Counted from the first letter of the stretch, positions 1 to 8,903 are shown. The stretch: 64,000 nucleotides of DNA from Quisquiliibacterium transsilvanicum (GCF_014202215.1 NZ_JACHGB010000003.1:434001-498000); one strand, 5' to 3'. Numbers and translations: made by a program. Notes: generated by a model not told the origin, from the letters alone.

Positions 1-1077
1 CAGTCGATCGTCTACACGTCGGGAACCACAGGTGCATCGAAGGGCGTGATGTCCTCGTACGCGCATCTCCATGCCATGGCGGGGCGCGAGGGCTTCCACA
101 TGCTCGCGGAAGACGACCGCTACATGTGCAACCTTCCCCTGTTCCACGTCGGGGGCACGATCCCGGTGATGGGGATGCTCGCGCGCGGCGCCTCGATCTC
201 GCTCGTGTCCGCCTTCTCGACCGAGGAATTCTGGCCAGTGGTACGCGACACGCAAACCACGGTCGTCCTGCTGCTTGGTGTCATGGCCGGGTTCATCACA
301 AAGCGCCCGCCCGGTCCGGAGGATCGGGATCATCCATTACGCAAAGTGATCATCGTTCCGCTTGCCGAGGACGCGCCTGCCTTTTCCAGGCGCTTCGGCG
401 TCGAGGTCTACACGCTCTACAACATGACGGAGATCTCCACGCCCCTGGTCTCGGGACTCAACCCCGACAAGACCGGATCCTGCGGGCAGCCGCGCTCCGG
501 GGTCGAGCTGCGGGTCGTCGACGAGAACGATTGCGAAGTGCCGCAGGGCAGCGTCGGCGAGTTGATCGTGCGCACTGACCGCCCCTGGGCCCTGAACCAC
601 GGGTACTACAAGAACCCCGAGGCAACGGCGAAGGCCTGGCGCAACGGATGGTTCCACACTGGCGACGCATTCCGCGTAGACGCCGACGGCACGTACTTCT
701 TCGTGGACAGGATGAAGGATGCAATCCGCCGCCGCGGAGAAAACATCTCCTCGTTCGAGGTGGAGGCCGAGGTCGCAGCGTTTCCAGCCGTGTCCGAAGT
801 GGCCGTGTACGCGGTGCCGAGCGAGATCGCCGAGGACGAGGTCATGTGCGCCGTTGCGACGGTGCCAGGCAAGGAACTGGATCCCGCGGAGCTGATCACC
901 TTCCTCGTGCCACGGCTGGCGCATTTCATGATCCCAAGGTACGTGAGAATCGTCGAGTCGCTGCCGAAGACCCCGACGCAGAAGGTGCAGAAGCACCTGC
1001 TTCGCAACGAAGGCATCACCGCGGACACCTGGGATCGCGAGAAAGCCGGCGTGACGGTACGGCGGCAACGGATTTAG
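1..1077 (+). CDS. Acyl-CoA ligase (AMP-binding), 5' end missing
   Basis: The frame is open from base 1, so the gene begins left of the window; 358 residues are visible. It should activate a carboxylic acid to its CoA thioester through an acyl-adenylate. The ATP-binding P-loop YTSGTTGASKG lies at the very start (bases 13-45). The A5-type motif YNMTEIS follows near base 420, the A7-type motif GWFHTGD near 649, and the A8 region DAIRRRGENIS near 718. The C-terminal lysine region reads PKTPTQKVQK. It is closely similar along its whole visible length to the ligase at 11135-12802, sharing for example VDENDCEVP and RPWA. Both look like the CaiC branch of the family. The substrate is unknown. The stop is TAG, followed by a convergent gene. 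Confidence 0.9.
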   Translation, partial: QSIVYTSGTTGASKGVMSSYAHLHAMAGREGFHMLAEDDRYMCNLPLFHVGGTIPVMGMLARGASISLVSAFSTEEFWPVVRDTQTTVVLLLGVMAGFITKRPPGPEDRDHPLRKVIIVPLAEDAPAFSRRFGVEVYTLYNMTEISTPLVSGLNPDKTGSCGQPRSGVELRVVDENDCEVPQGSVGELIVRTDRPWALNHGYYKNPEATAKAWRNGWFHTGDAFRVDADGTYFFVDRMKDAIRRRGENISSFEVEAEVAAFPAVSEVAVYAVPSEIAEDEVMCAVATVPGKELDPAELITFLVPRLAHFMIPRYVRIVESLPKTPTQKVQKHLLRNEGITADTWDREKAGVTVRRQRI

Positions 1078-1136
1078 AGCAGCGGCCCGAAACGGGCACC
1101 GATTCAGTTCCAGCACCTCCCAGGCCCTCAATGCTC

Positions 1137-1156
1137 GAGGGCCCCGTCGGGCCCTC
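1137..1156. terminator. Hairpin between convergent genes, possible weak terminator
   Basis: GAGGGCCC and GGGCCCTC form a perfect 8-bp stem with a CGTC loop. It sits between the ligase ending at 1077 and the minus-strand VWA gene ending at 1155, overlapping the latter's stop codon. No T-run follows on either strand, so an intrinsic terminator is only possible, not shown. Confidence 0.35.
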
Positions 1157-2690
1157 ACCCGTTCGCCTGCCCCGGCCTCAGCAGGTCGTCCAGCACGCGC
1201 TCCAGGTCGCGCAGCGACCGGCAGGGCCGCGCAAGGTCGCAGTGCACCGCGTAGCGCAGCATCTCGGAGTCGCCATAGCCCCAGACGCCGCGCGACTCGG
1301 GGTTCAGCCAGATCAGCCGGCGCGCCCGGCGGTGCACCGCCTCGAGCAGGTCGACCCGGGCATCGCCGTTGTTGTTGCGCGCATCGCCCAGCACCAGCAC
1401 CGTGGTCTTGCGGTCGATGCTGGCGAGCAGGCGCTGCTCGACGTCCTCGAGCATCCGGCCGTAGTCGCTGCCGCTGCCGCCGACGCTGCGGATCACCTCG
1501 TCGACCGCGCGCTCGACCGGCATCGCCTCGAAGAGCTCGCTGACCTCGACGAGATCGGAGATGAAGGCGAAGCTGCGCAGGCCGGAGAGCAGCTCCTGCA
1601 GGCTGTAGACGAAGAGCAGCAGGAAGCGCGCGTAGGAGCTGACCGAGCCGCTGACGTCGCAGATCACGATCACCCGGGGCCGGTCGACCACCTCGGTGCG
1701 CCAGACCGGCTGGAACAGCACCCCGCCGTAGGCGGCGTTGTGGCGCATGGTGCGACGGACGTCCAGGGTGCCGCGGCGCTTGCGCCGGGTGCGGCGCGCA
1801 TGACGGGCCGCGAGCTTGCGCGCGATCTTCCGGACGATCTCGCGCACCCTGGGCAGGTCGCGCCGCTCGATCGCGGACAGCGGCTTGGTGCGCAGGAACT
1901 CCTCGTGCATCGCGCGGGTCGGCGCGGCGGCGTACAGCGCCAGCTGCCGGTCGACGAAGGCGCGCACCTCGTCGAACAGCCGCTCGCGGGCGCGCCGCAG
2001 CGTCGCGGCGCGCGGCGAATGCCCCTCGGCGGCTTCGACCTCGGTGATCGCGCGGTTCAGGTCGCCCGACCCCATCTCCTGCTGGATGCGCTGCGTGTAC
2101 CAGCCGCGCTGGGTGCGCACCCAGATGTCGGTGATGCCCACCGCACGCGCGGCCACCGCCAGCCGCCGGGTCAGTTCGGCCTGGTCGCCAGACAGCAGCA
2201 GTTCGGCGAGCTCGCCGGCATCGACCTCCGGGCGCGCACTGCTGCCGCCTCCCCCGCCGCCGCCGCTGCGGCCGTCGCCGCCGCCGCTGCCGTCGTTGTC
2301 GCCCTCGCCTTCGCCGACGCCCAGGTCGCTGCCCTCGGGCTCGCCGTCGTCGGCATCGCGCTCGCCCGGCTCCTCGTCGCCGCGCCCCTGTTCGCCCTCG
2401 CCGCCGGCTTCCTTGCCCGGGGCGCCTTCGCCCTCCTGGCCCCCGGCGCCGCCCTGCGGCGGCATGCCGGCGAAGGCATCGAACTCGAAGAAGCGCTCGA
2501 AGGTCTCGTCGAAGAGCTCGCGCTCGTCGGCCGACTTGGCCAGCGTGGTGCCGAGCGCGGACTTGAGCAGCTCGCGGTCGGACCAGCCGACCAGCGCCAC
2601 CGCCCTGGACGCATCCAGCTCGGCGTCCAGGGTGGGCTCGAGCGTTGCGCCGCGCAGTGCCTTGAAGAAGTCCTCGAGCGTTGCCTGCAT
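1155..2690 (-). CDS. VWA domain protein, CoxE-like
   Basis: 511 aa, probably cytoplasmic: no signal peptide or membrane segment is visible. The N-terminal 75 residues are followed by a long Gly/Glu/Asp-rich low-complexity linker (about 79-153), then a helical basic region (about 270-310). The von Willebrand A domain begins near 337. Its MIDAS metal site is intact: DVSGS at 345-349, a GGSGSDYG loop at 404-411 and GD at 435-436. CoxE-type proteins pair with MoxR ATPases and act as chaperones for metal-centre assembly, as in CO dehydrogenase maturation. Here the MoxR gene lies 22 bp upstream, which supports such a pair. No CO dehydrogenase is in the window, so the client is unknown. The acidic linker is unusually long. 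Confidence 0.88.
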   Translation of the reverse strand: MQATLEDFFKALRGATLEPTLDAELDASRAVALVGWSDRELLKSALGTTLAKSADERELFDETFERFFEFDAFAGMPPQGGAGGQEGEGAPGKEAGGEGEQGRGDEEPGERDADDGEPEGSDLGVGEGEGDNDGSGGGDGRSGGGGGGGSSARPEVDAGELAELLLSGDQAELTRRLAVAARAVGITDIWVRTQRGWYTQRIQQEMGSGDLNRAITEVEAAEGHSPRAATLRRARERLFDEVRAFVDRQLALYAAAPTRAMHEEFLRTKPLSAIERRDLPRVREIVRKIARKLAARHARRTRRKRRGTLDVRRTMRHNAAYGGVLFQPVWRTEVVDRPRVIVICDVSGSVSSYARFLLLFVYSLQELLSGLRSFAFISDLVEVSELFEAMPVERAVDEVIRSVGGSGSDYGRMLEDVEQRLLASIDRKTTVLVLGDARNNNGDARVDLLEAVHRRARRLIWLNPESRGVWGYGDSEMLRYAVHCDLARPCRSLRDLERVLDDLLRPGQANG

Positions 2691-2712
2691 CGTCAGCGTG
2701 CCGCCCGCGTCC

Positions 2713-3657
2713 TCAGGCGGCCTTGGCCACGTCCGCCAGCAGCCTGGGGAGCTGCTCGCTGGCGCTGGCGATGTCCTGTTCGAACTTCAGGATCACGTTG
2801 AGCGTGCTGCGCACCAGGTCCGGCGACAGATGCTCGGCGTTGAGCAGCAGCAGCGTGCGCGCCCAGTCGAGCGTCTCGCTGACCGAGGGCGCCTTGCGCA
2901 CGTCCATCGTGCGCACCGCCTGCACGAAGGCCACCAGCTCGCGCTGCAGGTGCTCGGACAGCCCTGGCACCCGCTTCTGCAGGATGGCCCGCTCGAGCGC
3001 GGCATCCGGGAAGGGGATATGCAGGTGCAGGCAGCGGCGCTTGAGCGCATCGCTGAGCTCACGCGTGGCATTGCTGGTCAGCACCACCATCGGCCGCACC
3101 AGCGCCTTGATCGTGCCCAGCTCCGGCACCGAGACCTGGAAATCGGACAGCACCTCGAGCAGGAAGGCCTCGAACTCGGGGTCGGACTTGTCGATCTCGT
3201 CGATCAGCAGCACGCAGCCGCCGGGCTGCTGCAGCGCCTGGTAGAGCGGCCGCGGCTCGAGAAAGTGCTCGGAGAAGAACAGGTCGTCGTGGCCGTGCAG
3301 GCGGTCGATCGCGGCGGCCAGGCCGACCGCGCCATCGAGCACGTCGGCCAGCTTGTCCTTGAGCAGCTGCGTGTACAGCAGCTGCTTGCCGTACTTCCAT
3401 TCGTACAGCGCCTTGGCCTCGTCCAGCCCCTCGTAGCACTGCAGCCGGATCAGCGGCACGTCGAGCATCTCCGCCAGCGCCTTGGCGAGCTCGGTCTTGC
3501 CGACGCCGGCAGGCCCCTCGACCAGCACCGGCTTCTGCAGGTGGAAGGAGAGGTAGGTGGTGGTGGCGATCTGCGGACTGGCGATGTAGCCGACCTCGGC
3601 GAAGAGGGCGCGCAACTCGTCGGCGGATTCGAAATGATGCGAGTACAGGTCTTTCAT
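2713..3657 (-). CDS. MoxR-family AAA+ ATPase
   Basis: 314 aa from the ATG at 3657. An in-frame start at 3717 would run into the upstream kinase gene and adds 20 unlikely residues. Walker A is GPAGVGKT (48-55), Walker B is CVLLIDEIDK (148-157), and sensor 1 lies in VVLTSNATRE (about 191-200). MoxR proteins are AAA+ chaperones that work with a VWA partner to insert metals or remodel an enzyme. The VWA gene follows by 22 bp and the kinase gene ends 43 bp upstream, so all are probably co-transcribed. The molecular target here is not apparent. Confidence 0.9.
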   Translation of the reverse strand: MKDLYSHHFESADELRALFAEVGYIASPQIATTTYLSFHLQKPVLVEGPAGVGKTELAKALAEMLDVPLIRLQCYEGLDEAKALYEWKYGKQLLYTQLLKDKLADVLDGAVGLAAAIDRLHGHDDLFFSEHFLEPRPLYQALQQPGGCVLLIDEIDKSDPEFEAFLLEVLSDFQVSVPELGTIKALVRPMVVLTSNATRELSDALKRRCLHLHIPFPDAALERAILQKRVPGLSEHLQRELVAFVQAVRTMDVRKAPSVSETLDWARTLLLLNAEHLSPDLVRSTLNVILKFEQDIASASEQLPRLLADVAKAA

Positions 3658-3700
3658 GGGTGCGGAGGCTACCTGAAGTTGGTCGGGGCAGCGCTCGGGC

Positions 3701-4759
3701 TCAGGCCTTGCACTCAAGCCGCTCCACCGCCTGTTCGGCCAGATCCAGGAAGCTCACCATGCGCCGCCTCAGGGCTTCGAGGTCCACGCCCTCGGTGCTC
3801 TTCTTGCCGGCCATGTAGCGCGCGTAGACGCCGTGGATGATCGCCGCGGACTTCCATCGGTTGAAGCCGACGTAGAAATCCAGCCGGGACAGGTCACGGC
3901 CGGTGCGCTTCGCGTAGCGCTCGGCCAGCTCTGCCCGCTTGGGGAACCCCGGCATCGCGGTGGGAGCGTCGTCGCGGAAGGGCACCGGGTCGCCCTGCTC
4001 GGACCACTGGTTCAGCGCGTAGGCCAGGTCGGCCAGGGGATCGCCCAGCGTCGAGATCTCCCAGTCGACCACCGCGGCCACGCTGCCGTCGGCGCCGACC
4101 AGGCAGTTGTGGGTGCCGTAGTCGCCGTGGACGACGCGCGCCGGACCCTGCTCGGGGGTGTTCTCGAGCAGGTACTTCTGCAGCGAATGCGCCCTGGGGT
4201 CGTCGAAGCGGGCATCCTCGATCGAGGCCGTCCAGGAGCGGTACCAGGTCTTGAGCTGGCGCTCGATGTAGCCCTCCTTCTTGCCCAGGTCGCCCAGGCC
4301 CGCCGCGTCCGGATCCACCGAGTGCAGGTCGGCCAGCACGTCGATGAAGGAATGGCCGAAGCGCTCGCGGTTGGCCAGCGGCACCCAGCGCTCGGTGTCC
4401 GCGGACGAGTAGAGCGGATGGCCATCGATGAAGCCCATCACGTAGAAGTGCGCGCCGGTGACCGCGGGGTCCTCGCAGAAACCCAGCGCCCTCGGCACCG
4501 GCACCGCCGTGGGGCCCAGCGCGCTGATGATCGCCCACTCGCGGCCCATGTCGTGGGCCTTGGGCAGCAGCTCGCCCATCGGCGGGCGCCGGATCACCGC
4601 CTTGCGGCCGGCGCCGTCCTCGATCAGGCAGGTGAGGTTCGAGTGCCCGCCTTCCAGCCGCGTCCAGGTGAACGGGGGCGAGATGCCCTCGACGTTGCGG
4701 GCGATCCAGGCCTCGACGGCGGGAATGTCGTATCCGGGCAGTCTTGCAGTGGCGGTCAT
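3701..4759 (-). CDS. APH-family phosphotransferase (ACAD10/11 kinase-domain type)
   Basis: 352 aa with the aminoglycoside-phosphotransferase/choline-kinase fold. A nucleotide loop GGHSNLTCLI is at 37-46, the catalytic loop HGDYGTHN at 211-218 and the metal-binding DWE at 232-234. Despite the family name, this branch is not a drug-resistance kinase. It resembles the N-terminal domain of human ACAD10/ACAD11, which is fused there to an acyl-CoA dehydrogenase and reported to act on 4-hydroxyacyl-CoA esters. The upstream acyl-CoA ligase overlaps it by 4 bp (ATGA), fitting phosphorylation of a hydroxyacyl substrate. A matching dehydrogenase lies about 30 kb away (34664-35881). The substrate is inferred, not shown. 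Confidence 0.85.
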   Translation of the reverse strand: MTATARLPGYDIPAVEAWIARNVEGISPPFTWTRLEGGHSNLTCLIEDGAGRKAVIRRPPMGELLPKAHDMGREWAIISALGPTAVPVPRALGFCEDPAVTGAHFYVMGFIDGHPLYSSADTERWVPLANRERFGHSFIDVLADLHSVDPDAAGLGDLGKKEGYIERQLKTWYRSWTASIEDARFDDPRAHSLQKYLLENTPEQGPARVVHGDYGTHNCLVGADGSVAAVVDWEISTLGDPLADLAYALNQWSEQGDPVPFRDDAPTAMPGFPKRAELAERYAKRTGRDLSRLDFYVGFNRWKSAAIIHGVYARYMAGKKSTEGVDLEALRRRMVSFLDLAEQAVERLECKA

Positions 4760-6462
4760 GTCTGGGTGGGTTCCTTGGAAGTTGTCGTTTCGAGCGATGC
4801 GAGCGCGTCGTCGCGCAGACGGCGCTTGAGGATCTTTCCGGACGCGGTGCGGGGCAGCGGCGCGCCGGACAGGACCAGATGGCTGGGGATCTCGAACCTG
4901 GCCAGGTGCTTCGCGAGGAAGGCGCGCAGCTCGTCGGGATCGAGCGAGGGGTCGCCATGCACCGTGGCGCCGACCTCCTCGCCGAGGCGCTCGTCGGGCA
5001 CCGCGTACACCGCGGCCTCGTGGACGCCGGGGTGCATCAGCAGCGCCGCCTCGACGTGGCCGCAGCCGATGTTCTCGCCGCCGCGGATGATCAGGTCCTT
5101 CACCCGGTCGACGATGAACAGGTAGCCCTCGTCATCCAGGTAGGCGACGTCGCCGGTGCGGAACCAGCCGTCGGCGGCGAAGGATTCGGCGTTGGCGTCG
5201 GGACGGTTCCAGTAGCCGTCGAACATCCCGGCGCCGCGCACCAGCAGCTCGCCGCGCTCGCCCGAGGGCAACGCCTGGCCGTCGTCGCCGACGACCCGCA
5301 GCTCCATCACCGCGGAACACCGGCCCGAGCTTGCGGGACGTGCCAGGTAGTCCGCGCCGGAGATCCCGGTGCCGATCGCATTGGTCTCGGTCATTCCCCA
5401 GCCGGTGTTGGGCGCGACGCCGTCGAACACCGCGTCGATCTGCCGCACCTGCTCCGGGGCCCGCGGCGCCCCGCCGCCGCCGACCGAGGCCAGCGAGGAG
5501 AGGTCGCGGCCGGTGCTGCGGGCGACCCGCACCAGGTCGCCGGTCATCGCGGCCGGTGCGACGAAGCTGGAGATGCGCTCGCGCTCGATCAGCTCGGCGG
5601 CGAGCTCCGGATCCCACTTGTTCATGCAGACCAGCCTGCGCTGCGCGCGATAGCTCGACAGGTAGACCGCGTGGGAGCCAGTGGCATGGAACAGCGGGAT
5701 GCCGAGCAGCGTGGCGGGCTGCTCTTCGGGCGCGGCTGGCGTCACGCCGCTGGTCAGCGCGATCGACTGCCAGTCGAGCTCCCAGGACAGCAGCGCGGAC
5801 AGCACCGCCCGGTGGGACGAGAGCGCGCCCTTCGGATGGCCGGTGGAGCCCGAGGTGTAGAAGATGATCGCCGGATCGGCGGGCCCAACGTCCGCGGGCG
5901 GCATCGGCACCTCGCCCTGCGCCGCCAGGAGATCCTCGAGGCGGTGCGCGCCCGCGGGCAGGCGCCCGGCACGGACCGCGATCACCGCGGCGCGCGGCGG
6001 CCGCGCGAAGCCCTCGAGCCGGTCCAGACGCTCCTGGTCCGCGAACAGCACCCTGGCGCCGCAGTCGTCCAGCGCGTACTCCATCTCCTCGGCCTGCCAC
6101 ATCGCATTCATCGCCACCGCGATCGCACCGATCGAGGTGGCCGCGGTGAACGCGAGGATCCACTCGGGGTGGTTGCGCATCGAGATCGCGACGCGATCCC
6201 CCTTGCGAACGCCGAAGTCCCGCACCAGCACCTGCGCGATGCGCGCGGCGCGCACCAGCGCCTGCGCGAAGCCGATCCGCTCTTCGCCATGGACGATGAA
6301 GGGCAGCTCGCTGGCGGTCTGCTCGAAGAGCTCCCGCAGCGAGCGCGGCGCGTTGCGGAACACGCGCACGCTGCACCCCCCGATCTCGACGGCCTCGAGC
6401 TCATAGGGCTGCCCAGGCGCGGTGAGCGCCTCGATGGCCTGCTGTCGGGTGGGAAGGGTCAT
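4756..6462 (-). CDS. Class I adenylate-forming acyl-CoA ligase
   Basis: 568 aa from the ATG at 6462; a longer reading to 6540 adds non-conserved residues. The P-loop is YTSGSTGHPKG (202-212), the A5 motif GWGMTE is at 354-359, and WFRTGD, a GGENIG segment and a C-terminal TASGKILKRR lysine motif follow. It makes an acyl-CoA from a carboxylic acid, ATP and CoA. It is the first gene of a tight minus-strand operon, with kinase, MoxR and VWA genes downstream. The stop overlaps the kinase start by 4 bp, so translation is probably coupled. The divergent 187-bp region to egtB should hold its promoter. The acid substrate is unknown. Confidence 0.9.
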   Translation of the reverse strand: MTLPTRQQAIEALTAPGQPYELEAVEIGGCSVRVFRNAPRSLRELFEQTASELPFIVHGEERIGFAQALVRAARIAQVLVRDFGVRKGDRVAISMRNHPEWILAFTAATSIGAIAVAMNAMWQAEEMEYALDDCGARVLFADQERLDRLEGFARPPRAAVIAVRAGRLPAGAHRLEDLLAAQGEVPMPPADVGPADPAIIFYTSGSTGHPKGALSSHRAVLSALLSWELDWQSIALTSGVTPAAPEEQPATLLGIPLFHATGSHAVYLSSYRAQRRLVCMNKWDPELAAELIERERISSFVAPAAMTGDLVRVARSTGRDLSSLASVGGGGAPRAPEQVRQIDAVFDGVAPNTGWGMTETNAIGTGISGADYLARPASSGRCSAVMELRVVGDDGQALPSGERGELLVRGAGMFDGYWNRPDANAESFAADGWFRTGDVAYLDDEGYLFIVDRVKDLIIRGGENIGCGHVEAALLMHPGVHEAAVYAVPDERLGEEVGATVHGDPSLDPDELRAFLAKHLARFEIPSHLVLSGAPLPRTASGKILKRRLRDDALASLETTTSKEPTQT

Positions 6463-6649
6463 CGGATTCGGTCGCGCCGGCGGCCCGGCTGAAGGGAGGG
6501 AAGTCGGGCCGATGCTACAGGCCCGGATTCGGCCGGGCAACGCGAGGCCGCCGCCGGCATCCCGGTTTCCGGCTCTGCGTCGATGGCGCCGTTCCGTCTG
6601 CTACCGTGCGGACATGCGGCGGGCGGCCGAGCGGCCACGAAGGGTTGCG

Positions 6650-7879
6650 ATGAGCGAGACGAGCATGGCGGCGGTGGGGGAGGCGGCGCGGACCGCGCGC
6701 TCCGGCCACGCGGCTGCGCTGGCGCAGGCGCTGCAGGAATCGCGCCGCGACACGCTGGCCTCGTTCGCCGCCTGCGAACGGGCGATCGCGGGGCTCGTGG
6801 TCCCGCAACGCGAAGAGCTGAACCCGCCGCTCTGGGAGCTGGGCCACATCGGCTGGTTCCAGGAGTTCTGGCTCGCACGCAACCCGCAGCGCGGGCTGGG
6901 CGTCGATGCCGACCCCGACGCGCCGCGCCCGGCCGGCCTGCGCGCCGGCGCCGATGCGCTGTACCACTCGAGCCGCGTACCGCATGCCAGCCGCTGGCGG
7001 CTGCCGCTGCCGGACGCGCACGCCACCCGCGCCGATCTCTCTGCCCAACTGGAGCGCACGCTGGGGTTGCTCGAACGGGCGGGCCCGGACGACGACGAGC
7101 TCTACTTCTTCCGGCTCGCGCTGCTGCACGAGGACATGCACCACGAAGCCGCGCTCTACATGGCGCGCCTGCTCGGCGTGCGGATCGGCGATCCGCGCTG
7201 GCGCCCCGCGGCGCTGCCGGAGGCGCCGCCTGCGCTGCGCTTCGAGCCGGGCGCCTGGACCCTCGGCAGCGCCGCCGACCAGGGCTTCGCCTTCGACAAC
7301 GAGCTGCGCGCGCATCCGGTGTCCCTGGGCGCGACCGAGATCGATGCGCAGGCGGTGCGCTGGGCCGAATACCTGCCCTTCGTCGAGACCGGCGGCCATT
7401 CGGACGAGCGCTTCTGGGATGCCGACGGGCGCGGATGGCTCGCCGCCTCGGGGCGGACCACGCCGCTTCACCTGCGCCGCACGGGGGCCGGATGGCAGCG
7501 ATGGCTGGACGGCGAATGGACGGCGCTCGACCTGCGCGAGGCCGCCTGCCACCTGACGCTGCACGAGGTGCGCGCCTGGTGCCACTGGGCTGGCCGGCGG
7601 CTGCCGCAGGAAGCCGAATGGGAGCGTGCCGCGGTGACGCGTCCGGACGCCTTCCGGTGGGGCGACGTCTGGGAGTGGACCGCCAGCCCCTTCGCCCGCT
7701 ACCCCGGGTTCCGCCCACATCCCTACCGGGACTACTCGGCGCCCTGGTTCGACGGACGACCGGTGCTGCGCGGCGCCTCGTTCATGACACAGCCGCGGAT
7801 GCGCCATCCGCGCTACCGCAACTACTTCCCGGCCCACCGCAGTGACGTGCCGGCGGGATTCCGCAGCTGCGCACCCTGA
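6650..7879 (+). CDS. egtB: Ergothioneine biosynthesis sulfoxide synthase EgtB-like
   Basis: 409 aa from the ATG at 6650, with AAGGG just upstream; earlier in-frame starts add Arg-rich, non-conserved sequence. An N-terminal DinB-type domain carries the iron-binding histidines: H66 in GHIGW and the HX3HXE motif at 160-166 (HEDMHHE). The C-terminal formylglycine-generating-enzyme-like domain ends in WEWTAS, RDYSAPWF, VLRGASF and AGFRSCAP. EgtB is a non-haem iron enzyme that joins hercynine to a cysteine-derived thiol using O2. The convergent neighbour is egtD, which makes hercynine, supporting the assignment. The selenoneine synthase SenA is a close relative, but its SenB/SenC partners are not nearby. 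Confidence 0.88.
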   Translation: MSETSMAAVGEAARTARSGHAAALAQALQESRRDTLASFAACERAIAGLVVPQREELNPPLWELGHIGWFQEFWLARNPQRGLGVDADPDAPRPAGLRAGADALYHSSRVPHASRWRLPLPDAHATRADLSAQLERTLGLLERAGPDDDELYFFRLALLHEDMHHEAALYMARLLGVRIGDPRWRPAALPEAPPALRFEPGAWTLGSAADQGFAFDNELRAHPVSLGATEIDAQAVRWAEYLPFVETGGHSDERFWDADGRGWLAASGRTTPLHLRRTGAGWQRWLDGEWTALDLREAACHLTLHEVRAWCHWAGRRLPQEAEWERAAVTRPDAFRWGDVWEWTASPFARYPGFRPHPYRDYSAPWFDGRPVLRGASFMTQPRMRHPRYRNYFPAHRSDVPAGFRSCAP

Positions 7880-7937
7880 GCCGCGCCCTGAGCCGCGCGC
7901 GGAGACCCGGACCACGAGTCCGCGTCCGAGCCCACGC

Positions 7938-8903
7938 TCAGCCGCCCGCCAGGAACACGCCGAACCAGCCGCGCGGATCGGTCCAGCGCCGGATGTCCGC
8001 GAAGCCCGCCTCACGCAGCAGCGCCTCGAAGGCCTCGGGGCGCCACTTGCAGGAGATCTCGGTGTGGATGCGCTCGCCGGCCAGGAAGCTGCGCTCGCCG
8101 CCCGGCCAGTGCACGCGGGTCGCGGCCCGCGCCTCCAGGTGCATCTCGATCCGCGACAGCCGCGCGTCGTACAGCGCGACGTGCCGCCATTCGCGGACGC
8201 GGAAGTCGGCCCCCAGCAGCCGGTTCAGGTGCTCGAGCATGTTCAGGTTGAAGGCAGCGGTCACCCCCAAGGCATCGTCGTAGGCGGCCTCGAGCACGGC
8301 CGCTGGCTTGACCAGGTCGGCGCCGATCAGCAGTGCGCCGCCCGCGGCAAGCTCCCGCGCCTCGCGCAGCAGGCGCAGCGCAGGCTCCGGCCCGAAGTTG
8401 CCGATGCTGGAGCCGGGGAAGAAGACCAGGGCCGGTCCGCCGACCAGGCCGGCGGGAAGCTGCAGCCGCGCCGAGAAATCCAGGCCGACGCCGGCCATCT
8501 CGATCTCCGGATGCTCCCGCTGCAGCGCATGCAGCGCCTCGCGAAGGAAGTCCACCGAGATGTCCACGGCCACATAGCGCCGCGGCCGCAGGGGTCCGAA
8601 CAGGCGTGCCGCCTTGGCGCAGTTTCCGGCGCCCAGGTCCACCAGCGCCGGAGCGGCGCCGGTCATGCCGAGCGCAGCGCTGCAGATCTCCGCACCATGG
8701 GCGGCGAAGATCGAGGCCTCGGTCCGCGTCGGGTAGTACTCGGCCAGCTCGGTGATCGCATCGAAGAGCCGGGAGCCGAGCGCGTCGTAGAGGAACTTGG
8801 GCGACACCCGCGCGGGCGATTCGACGAGGCCCGCAGCCGCCTCGGCGGCCAGTGCGCGCTCGTCGATGCCGTGCAGCTGCAGGAAGTCCGGAGCGTTCGC
8901 CAT
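7938..8903 (-). CDS. egtD: L-histidine N-alpha-methyltransferase EgtD
   Basis: 321 aa, full length for the family. It trimethylates histidine with SAM to hercynine, the first step of ergothioneine synthesis in the cytoplasm. Visible signatures are KFLYDALGS and EYYPTRTE in the N-terminal part, the SAM-binding VDLGAGNCAKA, VAVDIS, and FFPGSSIGNF. The C-terminal part includes FNLNMLEHLNR and ISCKW, typical of EgtD. It faces egtB tail to tail 58 bp away, so the two are not one transcript. The aldo/keto reductase lies upstream on the same strand with a 94-bp gap and might be co-transcribed. No egtC or egtE is seen. Confidence 0.92.
   Translation of the reverse strand: MANAPDFLQLHGIDERALAAEAAAGLVESPARVSPKFLYDALGSRLFDAITELAEYYPTRTEASIFAAHGAEICSAALGMTGAAPALVDLGAGNCAKAARLFGPLRPRRYVAVDISVDFLREALHALQREHPEIEMAGVGLDFSARLQLPAGLVGGPALVFFPGSSIGNFGPEPALRLLREARELAAGGALLIGADLVKPAAVLEAAYDDALGVTAAFNLNMLEHLNRLLGADFRVREWRHVALYDARLSRIEMHLEARAATRVHWPGGERSFLAGERIHTEISCKWRPEAFEALLREAGFADIRRWTDPRGWFGVFLAGG

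Noticed and set aside
648-2801. Very long open frame on the plus strand opposite the VWA gene
   Set aside because: It is antisense to a well-supported gene and reads as Arg/Ala/Gly/Gln-rich low-complexity sequence, typical of shadows in GC-rich DNA.
3701-4759. Aminoglycoside resistance kinase
   Set aside because: The APH fold is present, but operon context and sequence resemble the ACAD10/11 kinase domain, not resistance enzymes.
6521-6538. GCCCGG/CCGGGC inverted repeat upstream of egtB
   Set aside because: Six-base arms of pure GC are expected by chance here; no regulator linked.
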